DNA of 64,000 bases. Source: Gnetum montanum (Eukaryota; Streptophyta; Gnetopsida; Gnetales; Gnetaceae). Under the pieces are notes generated by a model, which saw only the letters and a program-made list of their open reading frames with translations, was not told the origin of the DNA and searched no databases. The translations under genes were made by a program, and so were the position numbers. The DNA is taken from contig MNCI01004721.1 of the NCBI GenBank assembly GCA_015680685.1, positions 444,297 to 508,296 of the forward strand, written 5' to 3'. Of the stretch, positions 46,954-59,359 are shown piece after piece (position 1 is the first letter of the stretch; each line of letters begins with the position of its first letter).

Positions 46954-47055
46954 TGTTGATGTAATAATGTATAGAAGTATGATACGATCACTCATATTTC
47001 TTTACTATACTAGACTTGATCTAGAATTTGCTACATCTCTCTTCTCATGTTTTAT
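46954..47055. repeat. 102-bp inverted copy of Copia RT, bracketed by Ns
   Basis: The block between the Ns at 46,953 and 47,056 is the reverse complement of 47,551-47,649, differing essentially by a 3-bp indel (CTTCTCATG versus CTTATG). It carries the TACTATACTAGACTTGATC segment that encodes the YTRPDL-like motif on the other strand. Probably a small contig placed in a gap, possibly in the wrong place and orientation. Confidence 0.9.
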
Positions 47056-47056
47056 N

Positions 47057-47880
47057 GCCAACTCATTGTTTGAATCTACATGGATGGATTTAATATTTCT
47101 CTCCATCATTGACTTTTTAATGAAATAATATTTTATGTCAATACATTTTGACCTTTTGTGAAGAATATGTTCATTAAAGAGTTAGAACATTGTTGTATTA
47201 TCGCATGAGAGTTTGATGGGTAAATCAACATGAAATCCTAGGTGAGTCATATGTTTCTTGAGCCAAAGAATATTTTGAGTACTTTTTGCCATGGTAATGA
47301 ATTTTTATCCATTAGTTGATAAACTAACTGAAGGTTATTTCTTGGACTTTCAATAAATTACATTTTTCTATGGAAAATGATAGCACCTGAAGTTCACTTT
47401 CTATTGCCATTGTCTTCTTTCCAATTAGCATTTACATAGACATGAGATTTTCCATCTCCTCTAGTATAATTCAGTCCACAATCTACAATCTCTTTAACCT
47501 ACTTTAAAACATGAATAAGAGCTTTGACGTATGATTCACTTGATTTTTGCATAAAACATAAGAGAGATGTAGCAAATTCTAGATCAAGTCTAGTATAGTA
47601 AAGAAATATGAGTGATCGTATCATACTTCTATACATTATTACATCAACAAGAGGGATGTTATCTTTTTTTTCAAGCTTGATGTTGTGAGGTACTGAAGAA
47701 ATTGTTAACTTTTCTTTGATGATGTTATATTTTTCTAGAATGGAATCTACATACTTAGTTTAATACACCTTGATGCCCTCCTTTTCTTGTTTAACTTGAA
47801 TGCCTAGGAAGTATTTCAGCTCTCCAAGGTCTTTCATTTCAAATTCATTTTTCACATCTAATTGAAACTCTTGAAAAATA
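47057..47880 (-). pseudogene. Copia RT end and RNase H (degenerate)
   Basis: Minus-strand reading from about 47,850: FEMKDLGELKYFLGIQVKQE, then the SLIFLYYTRLDLEFATSLL segment (YLTxTRPDL-type, about 47,567-47,620), and RNase H with ILWLKKHMTHLGF, LSCDNTTML, HKRSKCIDIKYYFI and NELA near 47,065-47,300. These are standard Ty1/copia landmarks in the right order. Several stops. No integrase or gag part is visible, so this is a 3' fragment. Confidence 0.85.
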
Positions 47881-48299
47881 TATAAATGCAAAAGCTAACA
47901 AAAGGACTGTTGAAAATCAACATAAGAAGCTTGAACAAATTTTGCCTATAACAACTAAGTGATTTGTACATTCACAAAAACAAGGTGCTTAGAAGACTTG
48001 ATTTAATGAGGATTACATGCAAGATAGGTAGAATATTAAGAATGCAAATAAAAGTCATAGACAAAATTTAGTTAAGGTATATATATGCTTGATTAGAACC
48101 AAGAGAAGGAAATTTAACACAAAACAGCAAGAATATTTTGCTTGCACTATTTTTTTTTTAAAAAAAACCTAGACAATTTTGGCAATGTTTTCATCATAAA
48201 GCCTCTTCATCATTTACTTTTTCTTTTCAAGATATTTACTCATTTTACAATAAGCTAGTTAAAAGATAAGATGATAATTCTACTACTATTATATAATAA

Positions 48300-50220
48300 G
48301 CACCTCTCCAATTTACTCTTGAGGAACCCACAAAGGGTATTAAAAAGTTAGCTTCTAGCAAAGCTATATATTCAAATGGTTTATATGTAGAATTATTAAA
48401 GTAGGCAGGATTTGCTAGTCATAGAGAAATTTGGCATAAATTAAATTCAGCAATGAAGTAAGGATTAAATCAACATTGGAAAATTAGTAAAGTTATCTTA
48501 TCATATAAAAAGGAGGATAAAAGTAATTTGAATAATTATCATATGATCATTGTGAGTAATATTTTTGCTAAGTTGTTAAGCACTTTGCTAAAAAAATGAA
48601 TTAGTTTTTGGGCTAAAGATAACCAAGTCAAGGTAAGATGTCAAGCAAGTTTAAGACAAAATCACTCCACTATTGTTCACTTAATTACTCTTAGACATTG
48701 TATGGAGTTTGAAAAATGCCTAATAAAAAAGTTTTTGTTTATTTTATTGATTTTGCAAAAGCATATGATTTAGTGATTCATACAAAACTATAATTGCACT
48801 TGCATAAAATTGCCCTACCTTCAGATTTCATTGTAGTGAATCAAAGATTGTATGAGGAAGTGATTATTAAAATTACAAACAACAATTTAGAGAAAAAAAT
48901 TTCAACTCCAAAAGAAAAATTGTAGTTAAGTAAGATTGTCCACTTTTTTCAACTCTCTTTGGTATCTTTATTGATAAAATGCAGGAATGGTTATGCATCA
49001 GGTAAAATAATCATGCTGTCAAAATTAGATCCCAAGTAGTGAATCTTCTTTTATATGAAGATGATGTTGTCTTAATCTCCACTACTAACAAAAGTATGCA
49101 AAATATGTAGCAAATTTTAGAAAATTACTGTTGATCATTTGGTCTTCAAGTGAATGTAGATAAAACCAAATTGATGATATAGGATACAAGAAATAAATGT
49201 TATAACTTCCATTTTGGAGGTACCAATATGTAAATAGTAAATTTTTTCAAGTATTTGGATCTCATTGATATGAACAATTACATGTCAAGGAAGTGCAACA
49301 AAGAAAAAATAGTAGGAAGTTTCAAGACTCTATATGCTTTCAAAAACAAATGCAAGGATTTAAAACTCTAAGTGTGGAAGTTCAGACAATAAATATTTCA
49401 AACTATCATCTATCCTATTGTATTGTATGGATATATTGTTTAGGGACCTAGACTTAGTGCTAAACTTTAGAAAGATATTGAAAGAGTGCAAAAAACTTTT
49501 CTTCGCGATGAGTTAAAGATGAAGATGTAAACACCTTACTCAATGTTATTATGTGAATGTGATATATTACCTTTAGAAGGACAAGCCTTGTGCCAATTCA
49601 TTATTTAAATTCATAGGTTGCATATCTCAAGGCAAGACAAATTCTCTAAAGCAGTTCTTGAGGATTCGCAAACCATGGTTGATATTTTTAGGGATGCAAT
49701 GGTTGAGAAAATGGAATATCTTTTGGGATAACATGCAACAAAATCCTAAGCATATTCGTTAACTAGTCAAGAAAAAGGTTTAACACAGATGTGATCTAAT
49801 GTGGAAACCAAGAGAATTTTATTTACATTACATTAGATTCAATAAACTAGATGTATAAGCTCACTATCTTTCAACTACTATTTTCATCAAGTATTAGAAT
49901 GCTATTAGCAAGCTTCATTTTTAAGTTCTCATCATGTTAGAATTGAAAGTAGAAGATGGATTCAACTCTCGAGTAGAGCGCATTTGTAGGTTGTGCAAAT
50001 CATGAACCTTTGAAAATGAATTACACCTAGTTTTTTTCTCGTGTTGTGAGTACCCATTTGAGACAATAATAATGTTACAACAAAAAATTTGTATAATTTG
50101 TTTTCAACAACCCCATTAGTGCTTGGTCAATTTGTAGAGCCTATCTTTATTTTTCATGAAAATGTAATATTTGTCCAATAAATCCTATGGGTCTTCAGAC
50201 ATAATAAAGCTTCATTTCAT
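48300..50220 (+). pseudogene. LINE-type reverse transcriptase (degenerate)
   Basis: Plus-strand reading: KGIKKLASSKAIYSNGL near 48,335, NNYHMIIVSNIFAKLLSTLL near 48,530, the RCQASLRQNHSTIVHLITLRH block near 48,635-48,700 (GQAGFR-type motif), and FIDFAKAYD-like sequence near 48,755. The catalytic box reads LLYEDDVVLIS (49,043-49,075) where YADD is usual. A C-terminal Cys/His segment with CRLCKS, ENELH and SCCEY near 49,985-50,045 is typical of plant non-LTR elements. At least two dozen stops. No poly-A tail or target duplication was identified. It may be part of a longer LINE whose 5' end is lost. Confidence 0.82.
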
Positions 50221-50864
50221 TTCAATAACGATTTACTATTGTCAACTTTGACGTCATGTGACTTGCATAACCATAAACCTCATAACTCTGAAAATAGGCA
50301 AGTCATATATAAATAAGAGAGTAAAAGAGAGGAACAACTATTAGGAGCTTTAAATCTAATGAAATTATAATTTATGATCAAAAGTATAACTATTTCATTC
50401 TCATAATGTAACTTGTTTGATCTATAGGTTCCAAGATAGTCTGTTTTTTTAAATAGTTTTATACTTAAGATCTCGTTTTATTTTTAATTTTATTTTGGGT
50501 TTTGTACTTATTGATTAATAAATTTCTATTTAGCTAAATGACATTATGAATCATTGTGATTGAGACCTTAAGAAACAATTGGGTGTTCACGAGGAGAGGA
50601 AGAATGGATTAGATAGCCTTATGCATTGGAGCTCCACTTTATGCTCTACCAAGCTTAATTGATTATTCTATTATTAATTGATAATGAATAAACTGAAAGA
50701 TCTCCTCGCTTGACAGAGTATTGATTAGTCAAGTGGTTGAAGAGTTTTGCATTTTGATCTTAAAGAGCTTTAGATGCTTTGGAATGAAATGTGGTTTTTA
50801 GAACAATTTCTAACATGAACTCCTTCATAAAATGATGGTGTCTCTTACATTCAAATCCTCTAGC
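50221..50864. other. intergenic stretch, nothing recognised
   Basis: AT-rich DNA between the LINE remnant and the inverted gene fragment, with no ORF or repeat that I can name. Confidence 0.5.
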
Positions 50865-51186
50865 ACTAGCAACCCCTTTCTTAATGTCTTCAAATTGTTC
50901 ATCAGCTGAAAAGGTAGGTTTACTAAGGGTCAAAGATGCCTTTCATAGATCCATGTATCAAAATTATTTTTTATACCTCTAAGGTAACCAACACAGTATC
51001 TCTAAAGCTCTAAAAGCTAGTTTAAGCCTTCATCTTATTGAATCCTGTAGAAGCTTAACAATGAACTTGAAACTTCTTGATAGGGATTATGGATTATAAG
51101 GCAAAGTGATCATGGATTGTAACGCAGCCTGTTTTGGAAGCAAGTGTAAACATATAGTGCAATAAAGTCAGAATTTTATTGGGAGA
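50865..51186 (+). pseudogene. inverted fragment of the EDR2-like gene (exon-intron-exon)
   Basis: Read on the plus strand, this aligns with minus-strand 52,190-51,873 of the adjacent gene. It covers the latter part of exon 19 (AAAGATGCCTTTC), the exon-intron boundary ACCTCTAAGGTAACCAACAC (gene: ATCTCTAAGGTAATCAATGC) and the intron (TATCTCTAAAGCTC identical in both). Exon 20 follows from GGATTATGGATTATAAGGC to about 51,186. The intron is kept, so it arose from DNA rather than mRNA. Frameshifts and a stop make it non-coding. Its ends are my estimate by eye. Confidence 0.8.
51175..51180 (-). terminator. candidate polyadenylation signal of the EDR2-like gene
   Basis: Minus-strand AATAAA about 285 bp after the stop codon, inside the inverted fragment. 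The cleavage site itself cannot be seen. Confidence 0.35.
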
Positions 51187-51464
51187 AGATGTCAAATCAC
51201 ATAGAAATTGAAACTGAAACTGAAGTCTAATTAAACTATATAGACCCAGAGGATCTGTCATTGGCACAAAGAATGAAACGTTGAGCACAACTGTGATTAA
51301 ACAATCATCCAACTATCATAAGAAGTCAATGTGCTAAAAGAAATCCCTGAAATGAGAATGGGAGGGAAGTGATACGGCAGGCATATATTTTTCTAATCCA
51401 CATTTTGTTGCTTATTATTTTGAAAGAATGGCATGTATACAAAACAATCACTATATCCTTCTGT

Positions 51465-54400
51465 TTAGATTCCAAATCTCTGCTTAACAGAGACTGCTTT
51501 GGTTGCATCAAGGTGGTTAAGCTTGCATGTCCCAATTAGAAATTCTGGAAGTTCTTCTTCGGTGTTTGCCTGCACCCATATAAAAAATGATTACATGACT
51601 TGGAATTTTGAAACTTATATTATACACTATAAGAACAAGTGTGTTAAGACTTGCAGTTTTCTTACCTGAATTAGAAAAGCCAGTTCTATAACAAGCTTGC
51701 TTAGGTATCCAAGAACTAGGTTAACGACACCTTTTGCTACTGTGGATGAACCAATATTGAGACACAACTACAGAAGCAAGTATGACACACAGAATCAGAA
51801 CGCTGCATCTTTGAAAGCTTTGACAATGCATAAAAATTAAAAACTAAGTAAACACGAGGTGAAAAAACTTACTTCCAAGTAATTTTGTCCATGAAAATAG
51901 TTAACTTCAATTGCCTGACCAACCAAGCAGGCTGTTTTACCAACACTTTGCTTTACAATCCATGATCCCTGTTAATAAGTTCACTCATAAGCTTCCACAG
52001 GATACATTGAGATAAAGGCTAAAACTTTAAAGAGCTTTAGAGATAATGCATTGATTACCTTAGAGATATAAGGAATAAGTTTTATCCGTGAATTCCTAAA
52101 GGCATCATCTCCTTTAACAAACCTTTCCAGCAGAGGAACATTTTTCAAAGGTTGATCCAACATATAGTACAATGCCAAAGAATACGTCGTTGCACCCGGA
52201 ACCTTGAAAGCATCGTAGAGAAGTTTTTTAAGACTTTTAAACAGGATTCTTCTTTATTTCATTAGTTATGAGTATGTCTCAGTTTTGATAAGGCTTTATA
52301 TGTTTTGAAGAAAATCCATGAGTCATTGTAATAATGGTCGATACCTGAATGTTAATGACAAAGAAAAACTCTCCCCTTCCACTGGCAGCACTCCTCTGCA
52401 CACATAAATGATAACAATTTATCTCAGCTTTTAACATTGTACTTGAAAACATAGGCAGGCTAAAAAGGTTTGGATCACCAAGAATCTAGCTATAAATCAT
52501 GGGAGGTCTAAAGTAATTAAAAGAACTATATTAGAATTAATTAAACAGAAAACAAACTAAAAGATTTAATCATTATAAAAAACTTCTTTATTCTGCATCC
52601 AATGCTAGTTTAATTAAGCCATCCTATTGTTTTAACATAAACGAGAGAGAGACATTATACTTTAGAATTATTCTAATGCATTTCTTCAGAGAAGAGGGAA
52701 GAAAGCAAATAAACTTCAAAAGCAATTTGTTCAAACATCCTTTCAAAGACTAACAAGGGTAGAGAAACGTCACCATTAGCAGATCGTCGCTATCAAGCAC
52801 TATGAAAAAGAAGATATGTTAGACATGCATTAGAGATAAATGCCATCAAACTTGCCTAAATATCTATGGTTGTGAATTCACATACCAGCTTCTTTTGTAA
52901 CTATCCACTCAGTTATCCACAGATTTTCCAATAGATGGTCTTATGATGGATTTTGTAAATGCCAAATGACACCTACTACTTCCAGATTTAAGTATCCTCT
53001 AATAAGTGTGCTATTTTAAAAATCAAGACAAAACTATATATCAGTTTAGCTATATATTTATGATACATATATCTATCATTTGGCTGAGAGAATCTTTTTC
53101 TTTTTCAAATTAATGAATTCCCAGAATAGATTGATTGAGAATTGATTTTTTAATGTTAAAAAACATCAAAATCAATGTACATTCTCCCATAATAATTCCA
53201 TGAAAAGGTTCATCTCCTAGCCCATTGTTATGACAACAATTATTTATTTTCTATGACAAAGTTTAGCCAATACACACCCAATAATAATTCCCGTGAAAAT
53301 GTTCTCTTGCCTAGCTTCATGGTAATAATTATTTATTTTCAATAACAAAGTCCAGCCAATACATAGCCACAGTAATTCCCATTGAAAAGTTCATCGCCAT
53401 TATGATGAAAATTATTTATTTTCTGTAACAAAGCCCAACCAACTGGTAGTTGGCCTCTTAGCCAAAATTATATTTGAGATAGTATGAAGGATTTGTTAAA
53501 TGCCATTTTGTGTAAGTGTGAAACTTTATAATTTCTTTTATTTTTCAGCAACGGTACTTTTGTGTATGTTAAATGCACTTTCATATAATTCAAACAAATT
53601 AAACTAAATTATTTATAAGACGATATGCAGCACTGACAGAACAAACCATATCTGACAGTCAATCTAACTGATAATTCCATGATGCTTGTTCAGATTACAT
53701 AAAGCAGCATTAACATATGATTATAAAAGTTCACCTGAACAAAGCTTGTTGGACGACCAGCAAGATCATCCTCCTTCTTGTTAGAAGTTATCCAGTCAGC
53801 TGCAACCATGCGCATTAATGTATCCTTTGCTTTCACCTTAAAGGATAACAGAAATGATGGAACAGTCAAGGAAAAAGGTATCATTGGCTAAAGAAGCATA
53901 TAATAACCATAATTGAAAGCTTAAAAAGTATAAATCCATGTACAACACTCAATTACTTTTATTCGATCCTGTAAATAATGTTTTCCACGTATTAAAAATG
54001 TTGATGGTTCTGCCATACACCAGCTGCAAGAAAAACTGGTCACTGAAGATTTTGGGAGACTCCCTTCATAGCTGTAACGGTCTGCATCATCTGCTACTTC
54101 AATTCCAACCTGAGACTGTTTGTGAGCTTCAAAAGAGATTAAAAAAGCTTATCAGATACATCTGAGTACTAACAAAACATAAATATAACTTCATGAAACT
54201 GCTTTATGAGACGGTAGTCTTCAACATCATCGAAAAAAATTGTGGAAACCACAGTGCTCAAAAATATTATGCAATCATCTAGCTGAAGTACCGGCAGTTG
54301 CAAAGTCATGCAACCGTTTCACCAAAACAGCAGCTGTGGATAACTTGCTCTGCCCTCCTGGCTGAAATAAAATAGCAGTTATAGTCTTAATGCACTGTGA

Positions 54401-57400
54401 AACATATCCTTAAAAAGAATACCAATTCCTAAATAGTTTCTTCCAATCTACTATCATTTTTCTTATCAAAAAGCAACATCAATTCTAGTGACACAGAAAC
54501 ATAAATTTAATCAAAAACCCGGTGTGCCATCATTAAGAACTTATCTTATTACAGTCAATTTTCCTTGGTCGTTATTGTGTTCACTGAGCCTAATTATCAT
54601 GTCTAAATATGTACAATCTATATTCAACTATACAACAAGATATGGGATTTTCAACATCAACATGTACTCTTCATTATTTATCAGTTGATACAGCTAATTG
54701 GTAAGTAACACAAACTTCAACTCAAATGAGGCAAATATCTTAATACTAAATTAGTATTCAAGATAAGGCACATACCATGTTTGTTAGTGCATTTTCATCC
54801 TCCAAAAAATCTTGATCAAAACATCCTTCATTCAAAGGTTGATCAAAACCACTCTCACCTGCTTCTGTAGATGCATCTTCTGGCACATCAAAAAATTCGT
54901 CACTTGAGTCACTTAAGTGCAGAAGTTGGCTCTGGTTATTAGAAACTGATCCAGTCTGCTCCTTTGTTGAAGAGGTCATTTCCTCAACCTTCACATGATT
55001 CTCATCTGTCAAAGAGGAAGAATTGTTGGAAGATTTGCTTAAGGGAATCTCCGAACAAACAGTGGCCTCTGGTTTTGTTTTAAACATCTCCCTCAATGCT
55101 GTAAAAGAAAATATGCATTCAAGTGTGTATTTAAACAGAAATTATAAAATCAGAACTCCCTTTCATGGATTTACAGAAGAGCATTCTCAATGTGGGAAAA
55201 GGACTTTCTGATAAAGTACGTTCAATGCCTAAGAAGGATTCAACTCAGGGCAATAACATGCAACATATAAAACATAAGTAAAATTGAAGTGAGAACAGTG
55301 TTTAAAATGACTTCCAAGTTCACCTGCAATCCTCTCAAGCAATTTAACATTTAAAGCTCTGGCACGTGATGGACAAATAGTAAACTGAAAAGCTTTCCAA
55401 TCAATTGCCATCATGTGTTTGACAACTGAACGAGGACCCATCTTTTGTTGAGTTGGTGAAATAACAAAACCCCCACCTGGTAATGTTTAAAAAGCATGCC
55501 TCAGTATGACTGAATTAAAAATAACTACTTCATATACGAAAAACTAAAAGCACTTACTTCTCAAGCAAGCTCGCACAAAGCCTTTGCACGGTGGGCATTT
55601 CATGTGAGTGACTGAATGATAAAGTATCACTGGATCAAGAGACCAAACAGAGCAGATTACCAAGAATTCCTATCAACAGGATTCAACAAAATCTTTATTT
55701 TGTGGTAATTTTGAGTCTGAAATACAAATGACCATATCATGTACCATAGGATCCATCTTCTTCCCTCCTCCAATACCGATGAAGAAGCAAATCCCTGGGC
55801 TTTGTAGGAGACCTGTCAATGTATCAAACACTGTAACAATGAATTCTCCATGATAGTTGCACTGCAAGAAAGTTTATCACAAGAATTGTATTCATGAATA
55901 ATGACCATGAGAACAGGAAGATGCACAGCAATGAGTTGTAAGTACAGGCATTATTGTTTATTCACTTAATTTTCTTATTGTTGCCAATTTAAAATATTTT
56001 AAAATACTGGTAATACCATGGAAACCAGCATTTATGATACTGCTCATGGATGATATCTGAATGTCCATCCAAATGCTCTACCAGTTTTCCCCGCCTATAA
56101 CAGAAGTCCCACCTGACCCATGTTTGAAGTCAAATAACTATCTTAAAATAGGAATCATGAAAAAAAATCTTGATAAAAACTAACGACAAACCGACCGAGA
56201 CATACTCTGATCTTGATGGTCCAAGAGTCATTATGGTCTCAAACACAGCCTCACAACTTGCATCCACAATTCCAACTGCCATAAGAGCTCTGGTATCCCC
56301 CCACTGGCAGCAACAAATCATATGTAAATGTCTAAATTACAAATTTGATTTTGGCAAGCAAGTCATAACAAGAATTTCAGTGAGAAAGTATTACCCTAGT
56401 CCTGGATTCTCCATCTACTTTCTCTTGGAATAGTCGTAAACCTGCACAGAGGTCTTTCATATTAAGCATGTTCAGGAAAAGATGGCAAACAATGTCAACG
56501 ATTAAACAAGTCACATATACCATTTCTGCAGCCAAAAAGCAGCCAAGGACTACTATCAATGACGTCATCTGAAGTGTGAACATGAAAAGGACAGAGACCA
56601 CCAGCCCTTTCTAGTAAATCTACAACACATTAAGCACCAAAAAAAGAGATACAACAAATTTAGGCATAATGAAAATGTGGATATCAAAAGACTTCATAGG
56701 CCTTTAGAAGTTCGGAAGAATTACGAAGGAATATAACGATGCCTCAAGTGTGATTCAAACTAGCACCAAAATAATAATAATAATTGTACACATATCCATG
56801 ATTTAAACTTGCAACAAAATAAGTTGTAATGCTTTCAATATGAAAAGACATTACAAATAAAACAAGAAAAGTATAAACAAATTTTCCCCCAAAAAAAAAA
56901 AAACTTTAATCACCTGAATAATTCCTTTCATGAATTGCACACCTCCTGCTCGCAGACCTGTTAAGGGAATACTAATTTTTAGGTGACATTTAAAAGCATC
57001 AATCAAATATTGGAAAAGCTCTTTAGCTATTTTCAAATTGTTATAAGAACAGCCGGTAAAATATCAGTTTTGTGTCTATAAACCTGAAGGACATAATTCT
57101 TGTAGCATAGACTGGACCAGTAAGTTCCTGATGTTTCTCCCCCTAGAATATATTGAAAATTATAAGAATATGTATAGATTATAGCTATTCACACATTCAC
57201 AAAGTTTCATGAATAAAGAAAGATGAAATTCCTTCTGCAGACTGAGAGTTTGTTACCTGCATTATGGATTCTTTCAGTGCCCGCATCCATCTAGCAGCAT
57301 CTTCTGCACTTCTTGCTCCAAGCTGCAGCCAACAAACAATGCATTTGGTGAAAATATGCACAATTTGTAATGCCAGAAAGGTTCAAGTCTTCAAGATCTA

Positions 57401-59359
57401 CCTTTAGTCTATCCTCGTGATTGGAAGAATTGTAAAGAGTGAATACAAAGAAAACCTGTAAACATTAATGTCAATGTCACATATGCATTTTGTTGCTTGA
57501 GGTAAAAAATAAATATCCTTCTTTTTTTTCAAAAAAAATTAGATATCTATAAAATGAATATAACGGAAAAAAAGTGACCTCCAATTAAAGCCATAGTTAA
57601 GATGCATATAAAAATTGTTTTTTAAAGACGGAATTGAATATACTCTTCCATAATAGCTTTCTCTGCCATTGTCTGTCACACGTATGCAAGAATCAATCAG
57701 CCCAGTCTCAATAGCATCCTACACATCAGTAGTTAAGCGGCACATCATAAAATGAGTAAAATTCAAATAAAGATTAACTATTCATGCAAAGTTAAATATG
57801 ATATTTAGTTGAAATGAAAGGCCTTACGAAGAAAAATCTTATGGACAAGAACTAGAGCAAGCATTACATAGGCAATGATAAAACATTACCACAAGTTTAG
57901 TTTGGAAATGGGGTTTAAATTTGAAATTATCAGACTGCAGAAGGAAACCCTATCTTAAAATAAGAATCAAATTTCGGATAGGAAAATCTATTATTAACAT
58001 TGTTTCTAAATTAATAAGTTAAAATTTCTTGCAGTGATTGCTTACTGGAAAGGTAAAAACGCCCACAACCCAAGGAGTCAAAACAGACAAACATTGATAC
58101 GAAAGAGCCCAGATCTTGCAATATTCAAGCAAAAGCAACGTGAAAGAAGGTTATCATAGAATTCAAACAAAAGCAAAGAGAACATGCAATTGCTCCTGAG
58201 GCAAATAAATAGGTTTACAATGCAAGAAAATGAAAGCACGGTTGCAAAAGGACAAATCCTACCAAATAACATACAAGTGATATCAGTTTAAAAGTCGCTA
58301 TCTTCAAATAGAATAATTTAGTTAATTCTAAAGTTGCTCTCACCAAACATACAGTTCAGCATGCTTGAAAATAAGTTTTTCCCTTTTTTTTAATACAATC
58401 CCACAAATTAGCACCATGAAGCCGTTCACCAAATGATATTACAAAATGTTTCACTCAACTCTTTAAAAAGGTTATTGCTCAATGACGACAGCACATCTTT
58501 GTGGTTTAGGTTTCAACCAAAACACATCAGACATATTATATTCCGCCCATTGTCTACCAAAGTTTACTACGACTATCTTTGGCATCTTCAAATCATAAAA
58601 GATTCCATTTTGCAGCAGTTTCTCAAGAATTTAATGGATATTTTTACGGCTTTCCGTGGCAGAGGTAGCACCATTGAATGCGTAAAAGTTCCGAGAATAA
58701 ATGTTTGTCTTGTAAATATCGCTGATCAATGCATAGAGATTGGAGTATTGTTCCGCAAAATTTCAAAAAAAACATTATTTTCACGTTGCCTTTCCTCAAA
58801 AATTTGAAAATATCATTTTCACGTTGGCTTTCCGCAATGATCTGAAACCACCATGAATTGGAAATTGAACCAGCACAACTGAAACAGACCATTCCGTTAG
58901 GAACAAGGCTAGAAAACGTAAAACTAACATTAAGCAAACATGGAACATAGAGTTCAGGAAAATTCCACACCGAGAAAAGATTGATAAATACAGGACACCT
59001 CTGAAAAGAACCTTCGCAAACGACTGATTCCATTTTTTAAAAAAAAATTAACGATAGTATTGCCTAAAATAACAAACTAATCATCGATTCCCAGACGAAT
59101 TACGTAACTTCAGCAGCCTATACACTCGTAAGATATCTTACTACCAACCATAAAATTCAACAGTCCAGAAACAGAAACGGAATCCAAAACAATGGAAACA
59201 TAAACGCACCTCGATTCTGGAAGCAGAAGCAGATTTGAAGCATTGCAGACTGCTTTCTTGAAGAACAAAATATCGTTTCTTGAGCCAGAGCCTTTTGGAA
59301 CCGACCCTGTAAAGCCATCCCTCGGTTCTTCTGCGTTGTTGAAGATCTGCATCCGCCAT
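51465..59359 (-). CDS. EDR2L: EDR2-like protein: PH, START and DUF1336 domains, 22 exons
   Basis: Joined exons give 2,244 bp, 747 residues plus stop, with every junction GT-AG and in phase. The PH domain opens at residue 13 (EGWLYRVGSKRLWLKKRYFV). The START domain runs from about 170 (SSPWLLFGCRNGLRLFQE) to 360, with WDFCYRRGKLVEHLDGHSD and RDLLLHRYWRREEDGSYV. A Ser/Asp/Glu-rich linker in exon 14 has the family motif DSSDEFFDVPE. The C-terminal DUF1336/EDR2_C domain follows from about 525 (SCSWCMAEPSTFLIRG) to NTEEELPEFLIGTCKLN. Arabidopsis EDR2 (about 720 residues) binds PI4P at endomembranes and negatively regulates salicylate-linked defence and cell death; this copy's role is inferred. The start is the ATG at 59,359. 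An in-frame ATG upstream at 59,515 would add 52 residues. It appears intact, unlike everything else in the window. Confidence 0.95.
51465..59359 (-). other. EDR2L: exon map of the EDR2-like gene
   Basis: Coding exons in transcript order: 59,359-59,210; 57,718-57,644; 57,455-57,402; 57,322-57,257; 57,142-57,084; 56,957-56,914; 56,619-56,521; 56,441-56,395; 56,303-56,206; 56,112-56,017; 55,812-55,745; 55,629-55,558; 55,476-55,324; 55,098-54,776; 54,361-54,292; 54,126-53,957; 53,836-53,735; 52,395-52,345; 52,202-52,059; 51,968-51,873; 51,767-51,666; 51,569-51,465. Exon 16 starts after TTTTGAAG at 54,127, not at the later CTCAG, because only that choice keeps the phase. The longest introns are the first (about 1.5 kb) and the one after exon 17 (about 1.3 kb). 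I see no transposon in them. Confidence 0.9.
57719..59209 (-). other. intron 1 of the EDR2-like gene
   Basis: About 1.5 kb between GTGCGT and TGTGTAG. Plus- and minus-strand ORFs of up to 129 codons at 58,433-59,033 have no recognisable domain and I take them as chance. A short imperfect duplication of TTTTCACGTTG followed by CTTTCC lies at 58,778-58,838. Confidence 0.8.

Noticed and set aside
54104-54112. CTCAG at 54,110 as acceptor of EDR2-like exon 16
   Set aside because: It breaks the reading frame after exon 15. The acceptor TTTTGAAG at 54,127 restores it and adds AHKQSQ.
58433-59033. ORFs of 124 and 129 codons on both strands in intron 1 of the EDR2-like gene
   Set aside because: No domain, no splice partners, overlapping on opposite strands. 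Chance ORFs in an intron.
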